The notes under the pieces are model-generated. The model saw only the letters and a program-made list of their open reading frames with translations. It searched no databases and was not told the DNA's origin. The translations under genes and the position numbers were made by a program. This document shows, piece after piece, positions 1 to 6,500 of a DNA stretch of 11,233 nt. This stretch comes from Deltaproteobacteria bacterium UBA6967 (GTDB lineage: Bacteria; SAR324; NAC60-12): the NCBI GenBank assembly GCA_002450295.1, contig DJYX01000012.1, positions 1-11,233 of the forward strand. The letters are read 5' to 3'. Within the stretch, counting starts at the first letter, position 1; each line of letters opens with the position of its first letter.

Positions 1-242
1 AGTTCCCTCTCCAGTTGGTCACTACGGCAATACTGCAGAGAAATTCGCTCAGTCAACGAATACAGACCTCGTAGTTCCTCCCAGCGCGCGGCTGCATGTG
101 TAGGGAGTTTCCAGGCCTGCAGAAAGAGATCCAACCAGTCTGCGAAGAGTTCCTGCAAGTTTGGCAATGACAGCGCTAGTTGGAATGACTCTTCGTTCCC
201 TTCTTCAAAAAGCTGATCGAACAAATGCAAATCGGAATTCAT
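1..242 (-). CDS. Unidentified protein, N-terminal 80 codons (runs off left edge)
   Basis: Reading the minus strand from the ATG at 242-240 gives 80 complete codons with no stop, then the window ends, so only the N-terminus is visible. It begins MNSDLHLFDQLFEEGNEESF and continues as a Leu-, Glu- and Trp-rich, probably all-helical soluble segment (for example ELFADWLDLFLQAWKLP at about residues 31-47). There is no signal peptide, membrane segment or motif that I recognise. Codon use looks like the neighbouring genes. I see no clear Shine-Dalgarno sequence before the ATG. The gene is divergent from the MCE gene, so the 243-411 gap probably holds both promoters. Function unknown. Confidence 0.55.
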   Translation of the reverse strand, partial: MNSDLHLFDQLFEEGNEESFQLALSLPNLQELFADWLDLFLQAWKLPTHAAARWEELRGLYSLTERISLQYCRSDQLERE

Positions 243-260
243 GTTGCATGAGGTAGTTAA

Positions 261-422
261 ATGATCTGTCTTCAACAGGCGATCCACGCCCCAGTCCTAA
301 CGGAGTTCATGCACACCATCGTTGCCATCGCTCGGATGAAGGTTCCGGACATCGGCTACATTCCGGTGTCGACTGATCCCATCTTCTCTCTCTCCTACCT
401 GCCACCAAACGATGCGCGCTGA
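261..422 (+). CDS. Possible 53-aa small ORF ahead of the MCE gene (uncertain)
   Basis: An ATG at 261, placed directly after an in-frame TAA (258-260), opens a 53-codon frame that ends at TGA 420-422. The product begins MICLQQAIHAPVLTEF and ends LSYLPPNDAR; it is fairly hydrophobic and matches nothing I know. It overlaps the start of the downstream MCE gene (ATG 412) by 11 bases in another frame, the arrangement expected for translational coupling or a leader peptide. There is no visible Shine-Dalgarno sequence. It is the longest plus-strand reading frame in the gap, but at this length it could be chance. It may be a leader ORF, a small protein, or simply untranslated promoter DNA. Confidence 0.22.
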   Translation: MICLQQAIHAPVLTEFMHTIVAIARMKVPDIGYIPVSTDPIFSLSYLPPNDAR

Positions 423-2022
423 GTTCAAAGTTGGCGGGCTGATCTTACTGGCAGCTGGCCTAATCGTCACAGCTTCGATTGTTGTCACCGGCTGGAATCC
501 TGAGTTGGATGAAACCTACCGCATTGGCGCACTCTTTCGCAACTCTGGCGGCTTACAAACTGGCTCCGCCGTGCGCGTTGCAGGGATCAAGGTTGGAACC
601 GTGGATGCGATTGAACTCGAAGGCTCCGAAGCGCGGGTTATCCTCAAACTTTACGCCAAATACCCGATTTACCGTGATAGCGCTGCGACGATCAAGTCTG
701 TTGGGATCCTTGGAGACAAGTTTGTCGAAGTCCTGCAAGGTAACTCGATGAGTGGAACCATGCAGGATGGGGACGAGATCGAACTGGTGATTCCAGGAAG
801 TGACATCGACAGCATGATCGATAGCCTCGGTTCCATCCTGCGTGACGTGAAAAGTGTCACAGGTGCGCTGGACCGCTCACTTGGTGGAGTCCAAGGTGAA
901 CAGCGGCTGACACGGATTCTCGACAACATTGAAGGGCTTACTCAGAATACCGAGGAGTTGACAGGAACTGTCAACGAGCGAATTGAATCCATTATGCGCC
1001 AGATTGAAACCTTCAGCAGTGATCTTGCCGAAATCTCTGGTGAAAACAAGGGAGAGGTCAAGATCATCCTGGCTAACCTAAAGCAGTTTTCTTCTCAACT
1101 CGAAACCATCACCACCGAGAATCGATCTGGACTGCGGCAGGTGGTTGACAATCTCAACAGTTTCACCGAATCCCTCGCCGAAGACGGGCCCGAAATCACA
1201 GGCAATCTCCGTGGCATTCTTGAAGAAAACCGTAGCTCTCTTAAAAGTAGTGTCGATAATCTGGACCGCTCCCTGGCCAAGCTGGATCGTACAATGGATA
1301 ACGTGGAGTCGATCAGCGGTAAGATTGAAAGAGGGGAGGGCACCATCGGCAAACTTGTCAACGATGAGCAAACCGTCGACGAGTTGAACGAAGCCATCGG
1401 CAGCATCAACGGATTGCTCGGTGATGTCAACCGCCTCAAGCTCGACATTGGCGTCCGAGCTGAATTGTACGGCTCCAATCAGGCTGCCTACGGTCCAGAA
1501 AGTTCTTCAAAAGGCTACCTGAGCGTCCAGTTACAACCGCTCAAGGATCGTTTCTATCGCTTGGAATTGGTCGATAATCCACGTGGAATCAGAACCCGTA
1601 CCAAGGATTACATTACACGTGAAGAGAATGGCCAAATTACCTACATTGAGGAAGAGCGACTGGAAGTTGAACAAAGTTTACAATTCTCTGCTCAAGTTGT
1701 GCAACGCTTCTACGACACTCTCTTCAAGATTGGACTCTTTGAAAACAGTTTTGGACTGGGAGTGGAACAACTCTTTGGCCGTGACGAGCAGTACCGTACC
1801 TACCTAGACGTCTGGGATATTGGAGGTGAATTTGGCACCCATCTCAAGGCAGGAGCCAGTTGGCGCTTCCATTCCAATCTCTTTGTCACTGCAGGGGCAG
1901 ATGACTTCATCAGTGAAGAAGAATCCTTCCGTGACTACTTCATCGGTATTGGGGTGACCTTCAATGAAGACGTCCTCAAGCCTTTCCTCAGCAGCGTACC
2001 GTTAGACGCCATCACCAACTAA
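412..2022 (+). CDS. MCE/MlaD-family lipid-transport protein with C-terminal beta-rich domain
   Basis: A 536-aa substrate-binding protein of an MCE-type lipid transporter, expected to sit in the inner membrane and project into the periplasm. Residues 1-7 (MRAEFKV) and a membrane helix at about 8-27 form the usual MCE N-terminus. Residues about 36-125 are the MlaD domain, with the hallmark GSAVRVAGIKVGTV (51-64) and GILGDKFVEV (98-107). Residues 130-345 are a long helical, coiled-coil-prone region with three similar blocks starting EN(K/R) at 211, 236 and 272. GEGTIGKLVNDEQ (308-320) is a linker motif common in MCE proteins. Residues about 365-536 alternate polar and hydrophobic positions like beta strands and end in GIGVTFNEDVLKPFLSSVP, a tail type I associate with long deltaproteobacterial MCE proteins. 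An in-frame stop lies upstream, so ATG 412 is the only good start. No ABC ATPase or permease gene adjoins it here. Confidence 0.88.
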   Translation: MRAEFKVGGLILLAAGLIVTASIVVTGWNPELDETYRIGALFRNSGGLQTGSAVRVAGIKVGTVDAIELEGSEARVILKLYAKYPIYRDSAATIKSVGILGDKFVEVLQGNSMSGTMQDGDEIELVIPGSDIDSMIDSLGSILRDVKSVTGALDRSLGGVQGEQRLTRILDNIEGLTQNTEELTGTVNERIESIMRQIETFSSDLAEISGENKGEVKIILANLKQFSSQLETITTENRSGLRQVVDNLNSFTESLAEDGPEITGNLRGILEENRSSLKSSVDNLDRSLAKLDRTMDNVESISGKIERGEGTIGKLVNDEQTVDELNEAIGSINGLLGDVNRLKLDIGVRAELYGSNQAAYGPESSSKGYLSVQLQPLKDRFYRLELVDNPRGIRTRTKDYITREENGQITYIEEERLEVEQSLQFSAQVVQRFYDTLFKIGLFENSFGLGVEQLFGRDEQYRTYLDVWDIGGEFGTHLKAGASWRFHSNLFVTAGADDFISEEESFRDYFIGIGVTFNEDVLKPFLSSVPLDAITN

Positions 2023-2039
2023 GCTTCCCTACTTCTCTT

Positions 2040-2099
2040 TTTGTACCACAACAATTTCTTTGAACCTTTATTGTGGTGAGATAAAAATTTTGGTACAAA
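2040..2099. repeat. Two mutually exclusive inverted repeats after the MCE gene
   Basis: TTTGTACCA (2040-2048) is the exact reverse complement of TGGTACAAA (2091-2099), a 9-bp stem with a 42-base interior. ACCACAA (2045-2051) is the exact reverse complement of TTGTGGT (2071-2077), a 7-bp stem with a 19-base loop. The two share bases 2045-2048, so only one can form at a time. They lie 18 bases after the MCE stop. Neither is followed by a good T-run, so a classical rho-independent terminator is not evident. They could be an mRNA 3'-end structure or a protein-binding site. Confidence 0.4.
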
Positions 2100-2183
2100 T
2101 AGTCTTTTGATTGACAGATACAGACAATTATCTGACCAGTTGCTCTGCAGCAAATGCTTTCTGGCAGGGAAGTATCGTGAGAG

Positions 2184-2257
2184 TGGGCCTCCCCGGACTT
2201 GAACCGGGAACCAACCGATTATGAGTCGGGTGCTCTAACCGATTGAGCTAGAGGCCC
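2184..2257 (-). tRNA. tRNA-Ile2 (anticodon CAT, lysidine type); elongator tRNA-Met as alternative
   Basis: The minus strand folds as a complete 74-base cloverleaf. The acceptor stem is GGGCCTC/GAGGCCC, the D stem GCTC/GAGC, the anticodon loop CTCATAA (CAT at 2223-2221) and the T stem CCCGG/CCGGG with loop TTCAAGT. The discriminator base is A, and the CCA end is not encoded. Positions 4-69 and 5-68 are C-G pairs; in E. coli these help TilS tell tRNA-Ile2 from elongator tRNA-Met, and the anticodon arm (CGACTCATAATCG) resembles E. coli ileX. I therefore prefer tRNA-Ile2, whose C34 is converted to lysidine so that it reads AUA. The outermost anticodon-stem pair is a C-T mismatch. The gene stands alone, divergent from the next gene. 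Confidence 0.93.
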
Positions 2258-2319
2258 ATTAGGTAGGGCCATCAGAAAAACCCAAATCAAGCTTAGTTTG
2301 CAAGATTTTTCGGATTTTT

Positions 2320-2754
2320 ATGAAGAAATTAAAATACATCGCGCTGGGGTTACTAGGAAGTGGATGTCTCGCCTGCGCTCCTCTCCCCCTCCAAGAAGAG
2401 GGTTCATCCTTAGCCATCCCCCGTGATGTAGCACGCCAAACTCCATCCCCTCAATGTGAATGGGAGCAAGCAAATTGTGAGCTGAGCGTCACTGTTCAGA
2501 ATCAACCCTTCCGCTTGTACTCCGAAGTCGGTCTGGTTCGTATGGAGAGCTTCGATCCACAAACTCAGTCCTGGCAAATCGAGACAGAACGTGCCACCGG
2601 AGAGGACTATCGCGTGGTACGAGCCGCAGCTTTACGAGAATTTATCTACCTCACGGAATGCGATCAGAATGGGAATCGCAAGATTCAACGTTATCGACCT
2701 GCTGACCAGAGTTGGCGACAATTGAACTACAAGTCTTTAGGTTGCCAGTTGTAA
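2320..2754 (+). CDS. Small putative lipoprotein with kelch-like motifs
   Basis: A 144-aa exported protein of unknown function. MKKLKYIALGLLGSGCLAC is a signal peptide with Cys at 16 and 19. Neither has a textbook lipobox (no Leu at -3), but cleavage before Cys19 would leave a mature end of Cys-Ala-Pro, the same as the large lipoprotein at 3599. The mature part carries four more Cys (46, 53, 114, 142), which could form disulfides in the periplasm. FDPQTQSW (78-85) and YRPADQSW (125-132) are spaced 47 residues apart with EFIYL (107-111) between them, resembling one kelch beta-propeller blade. The start has no visible Shine-Dalgarno sequence. Only 62 bases separate it from the divergent tRNA, so its promoter must be short or lie within the tRNA gene. 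Its stop is one base from that of the convergent phosphatase gene. Confidence 0.7.
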   Translation: MKKLKYIALGLLGSGCLACAPLPLQEEGSSLAIPRDVARQTPSPQCEWEQANCELSVTVQNQPFRLYSEVGLVRMESFDPQTQSWQIETERATGEDYRVVRAAALREFIYLTECDQNGNRKIQRYRPADQSWRQLNYKSLGCQL

Positions 2755-2755
2755 A

Positions 2756-3436
2756 TTAACCCAACCACTCCTGGCGTGGTTGGCTGTATAGCTTTCCACG
2801 CCAGCACCAACATAATCGGTCTTCTTCCACCCATAGCAGAGTACCTTCCAGCATTTTCGGCCAGTCTTCCTCATCTAATGCTTGACGACTATTCAACGCT
2901 CCTAGGATCAGCGATAACATCGTGTCATGCGTTATAGCCACCCGACAAGTACCTTCCGGCAGGCCTTCCTTCCAGAGATCCTGCAACAGTTCCTGCGTCG
3001 CAGCTCGTACTGGATTCAGCCCACAATCACTGTCCCCACGCAAGCCCGCATTGACCAATCCAAGTGGACCTTGCTCCACCATGTACTGATGATTACGATC
3101 TGAATCTTGAACAAAAACCCCTTTGTCCCCAAGCTTCGGATTGGCTTGTACTTGTACCGGTTGACCAGAACCACGACCAATCGCTTCTGCCGTCTGCAGG
3201 CAACGACTAGACGTGCTGGAGTCCAATGAGATCAGCTGAGTTCCCAATCGTGTCCCCAAAGTCTCCGCCAGCTGAACCCCCTCAGGGGTCAGATCCACCT
3301 GAAAATGAAAAACTCCTGGGGGAAAAGGTGGCCTTACCGAATGGCGCATCAACAGCAGTTTGCCACAGGTCAGTGATGCTCCATGGGCTAGCGTGGCTTC
3401 CAGGTCACCTGGAGTTTGAGAGTGGTAGTAGATCAT
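2756..3436 (-). CDS. Histidine phosphatase superfamily protein
   Basis: A 226-aa cytoplasmic protein of the phosphoglycerate-mutase-like histidine phosphatase superfamily. Visible catalytic elements are LLLMRHSVR (27-35), giving Arg31, the phospho-accepting His32 and Arg35; SSTSSR (73-78) with Arg78 followed by QTAEAI; and AITHD (167-171) with the second His170. Substrates in this family range from sugar phosphates to alpha-ribazole phosphate and phosphoproteins, and the sequence alone does not choose among them. Two late genes of cobalamin synthesis lie about 5 kb away, so a CobC-like role is possible. However, the first motif is RHSVRP rather than the RHGET typical of CobC, and the order differs from a classical cob operon. 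About 26 residues precede the first strand, longer than usual, so the true start may lie downstream of the ATG at 3436. Confidence 0.85.
   Translation of the reverse strand: MIYYHSQTPGDLEATLAHGASLTCGKLLLMRHSVRPPFPPGVFHFQVDLTPEGVQLAETLGTRLGTQLISLDSSTSSRCLQTAEAIGRGSGQPVQVQANPKLGDKGVFVQDSDRNHQYMVEQGPLGLVNAGLRGDSDCGLNPVRAATQELLQDLWKEGLPEGTCRVAITHDTMLSLILGALNSRQALDEEDWPKMLEGTLLWVEEDRLCWCWRGKLYSQPRQEWLG
2761..2783. terminator. Hairpin at the convergent gene junction, possible bidirectional terminator
   Basis: CCAACCAC (2761-2768) and GTGGTTGG (2776-2783) pair perfectly over 8 bp with a 7-base loop. The hairpin starts 6 bases after the stop of the small lipoprotein gene and lies within the last codons of the opposing phosphatase gene. 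Read on the minus strand it is followed by GTTAATTT, a weak T-rich stretch; on the plus strand there is none. It could end or stabilise both messages, but it is not a textbook terminator. Confidence 0.35.
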
Positions 3437-3598
3437 GGGAGTAGGGCATTAGGTTTGGCACGAAGGTTTGTCTCGCTTTTTGCATGGGGTCATGCGAATT
3501 CAGACAAGATTGCGGATACCATACCACGTGACCTCTACTGCCAACCAGCTCGCTCATTTAACTCAACTAATCAACAATTTTTCTCAGTGACTGATCTC
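3437..3598. promoter_or_regulatory. Divergent intergenic region, promoters inferred only
   Basis: These 162 bases separate the phosphatase gene (minus) from the large lipoprotein gene (plus), so promoters in both directions are expected. I could not find a convincing -35/-10 pair with proper spacing in either direction. The only symmetric element seen is GCATG(GGGT)CATGC at 3482-3495, a 5-bp inverted repeat with a 4-base centre, which could be an operator half-site pair or chance. The stretch just before the lipoprotein start (3555-3590) is AT-rich. Confidence 0.3.
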
Positions 3599-6500
3599 AT
3601 GTTGAAACTGCGAAAGCACTTCCTCGTTTTGTTAATCGGCATTCCACTTTTGCTGCATTTGGGCGCCTGCGCTCCAGAGAGTACACAAGGCACCACTCCT
3701 AATCCAGAGTACGGAAAAGGGAGCCTGACTGTGACTATTTCAAACACAGATCTTGATGAAAACGGTCGATCCGCAAACATTACAGTCAAATTAGACAATC
3801 CTCCCAAAGAAAATGTTGCTGTTATTGCTACCTCAAGTGATCCAACTGAAGCTCAGTTTGTTGTTAATAATCAGTTTCAATCTAGTGCGGAATTATTCTT
3901 CACACCTATTAACTGGGATGTCCCACAAATACTAAAAATTCAAGGACAATATGATGACACCCGTATTGACCGAAGCCCGATTGATGGTACACAATATGTT
4001 TCTGTGAGCCTAAAAATTCTATCTGATGATCCAGTTTACGATGACCCAGACATCAACCTGATAGATCCCACTGGCGGACCAGCAAATCTTACTTTCCGCA
4101 ATGACGATAAAACTGATCCCAATGGAATTGTTCAGTTTGCAACAGAAGGGACTGTTACTGAGTTAAGTCCTAATGAACCTGGATTTGAACAAGCTGTTTT
4201 TCCTATTCAACTGACTAGTAACCCAAGATCAAATGTAGAAGTTTCAATTGATTTTACCTCTGGCACACCAGAAATAGCAGAAGCTTTACTCAGCATATCA
4301 CCACCAAGTAGATCACTTACTTTCACACCTGAAAATTGGCAAATTCCACAAAGTTTTGTCATCACAGCCAAACAAGAAGAGGTTGATTATAGTTCGAATG
4401 ATAACTTCATTCTTGATATTGAATTTACAGGCCCACCACCATTCAACAAGCCTTCCCAGCAAGTTACTATCACCCGTCAAGACAACGATGTTCCTGGGCT
4501 CTTCATTGATTACCCAGACTCAATGACCACTAGTGAGTCTGGAAATAAGGTCTCACTTGGCGTTAGACTAAAAATGAAACCTGATGAAAATGTAACTGTC
4601 AAATTTGTTAGTAGTGATATCAGTGAAGGCAAAATAACTTCTTCAAATCAAGGAACTTTAACTTTCAGCAAAGATAGCTGGAACACAACTCAAACTGTAG
4701 AAGTTACTGGACAACCGGATGGTGCTGCTGATGGAACACAGAATTACAATCTTACATATACTTTTAGCGGTGATCCAATTTATGAAAGTATCAACTCTAC
4801 CAGTCTTCTAACAAATACTATTACTAATCAAGATAGCGACAGCCCAGGTTTAACAATGGCTCTAGGTAATCTCGGACTCTCTGAATCAGGAAATTGTGAG
4901 TACTTGGTTGTCCGTTTAAATACAAAACCTATTAATTCTGTAACAGTAACGCCTAGCATAACCTCTAACTCTCCTAATAAAGAAGCAGATTTTGTAAATG
5001 ATAGAACAAGCTGTACAAACAGTAATCAGATCATTGGAAATTGTCAGCAGTCCCCTTTATCTTTCAACTCTAGCAACTGGAACCAGTCCCAATTTTTGTG
5101 TATCAGAGGTGTAGATGATTCAGATATTGATGGATCCCAGCAAATAAAGCTGACTATCGGGACTACAAACTACAATGAGATAAGAAGGGAATTTCCTCTA
5201 ACCAACACAGATAATGATTACGCTGGAATCCTATTAGGTTCAGTCCAGTACATGGCTAGCCAAGGAAAATACATCCTCCCTGTTCAATTACGTGCCAAAC
5301 CAAGTTCCACGGTAACTGTCCAATTAGCAAACGATACTTCGCAAATCATCAAAGATGTCTTCGAGACTTCAGCAATTAACTTTAATAGCAACAATTGGAA
5401 TGTTCAGCAGTTCTTCAAACTCAGGACAGGAATAGATTTAAGTGCAGAAGTAAATTTGCAAGCTACAGGAGGAGGATTCAACACCAAAGCCGCTACTTTT
5501 ATTAACCTGAGAAGTGATAACAGCAGTGCAGCTGCAGGTTACGAATTCGTCTACTTCAAAGAAGAAGCAGAGAGGTTCACTAGTGATGATGGTGGTGTCT
5601 ATGCCTTCCGTTTAAAACTGAGAAATCAGCCGAAATCGCCAGTATATCTAAAGTTACGGTCTGACAAACCTGGAATTGGCAATCCTCATCGTACTGGAAT
5701 CACTCTGGACTCTACTAACTGGAGCCTAGGTGAAGAGATCAAAGTGATTGGGCTAGATGACAATTTAAATGGAAACCAGGCTTATCGAATTCAATTCTAT
5801 GACGTCTCCAGTGCTGATCCTAACTATGATAATCTGCTCCCACAAGATGTCCATCTTGTAAACCTCGATGACGACTATCGACCCTCACCACTTTCCTCTG
5901 ACACCTATGAGTTCGATAACACTGCAACTACTGGGAGCTGTAACAACGCTGGAGAAATATCTGGCGACACAGCTGATTTCAATATTTCACTACCAGTAAG
6001 TATTCTGAAAGAAACTGATTCACCCATAGCTACAATCAAGATTGCACTATCACAACCGATCGAGGGCACTGTCAAATTGAGAGTATTTTCTGAGGATGAA
6101 AGTGAGGGCTATCTGACCGATGGAAGTAATCGTATTATTAATTTTCAAGATATTACTTTCAATGAATCTAATGCTACTACATTTCAAGATATCAATATAC
6201 TGGGCAGCCAAGACTGGATTGATGATGGAAACCAACGATTCAAGATTCAAATCTCTGTGTTGAGTACCAATATTCCTGATTACTTTGGAAAAAATGTGTC
6301 TGTTTGCCTTGAAAACGAAGATGATGACAAAGCTGGAATTGAATTAAATTTTGGTATGTCCGACGAAACCCTCCTCGCTACCTCTACTTTCCAGAATAAT
6401 ACTACACTTGGGGTAAGATTACTTTCCGAGCCTGAGAAAGATGTCTCATTGAATTTTGGATCTACAAATAATTTTATTACTTCTCCTAACACATTAACCC

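Noticed and set aside
297..488. 63-codon minus-strand frame over the MCE start
   Set aside because: It is antisense to the MCE membrane helix, has unconvincing composition and lies between two better-supported divergent genes.
2115..2153. Small hairpins CAGATA/TATCTG (2115-2134) and TTGCT/AGCAA (2140-2153) downstream of the tRNA
   Set aside because: The stems are only 5-6 bp and no T-run follows on the minus strand, so I do not call a tRNA terminator.
3416..3598. N-terminal extension of the large lipoprotein frame from ATG 3416
   Set aside because: It would overlap the phosphatase gene on the other strand and bury the signal peptide and lipobox 61 residues inside the protein. ATG 3599 is the sensible start.
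3437..3598. Cobalamin riboswitch before the lipoprotein-crotonase-cobT-cobS run
   Set aside because: The gap is only 162 bases and no B12-box-like conserved element or suitable fold was recognised. The same holds inside the run, where there are no gaps.
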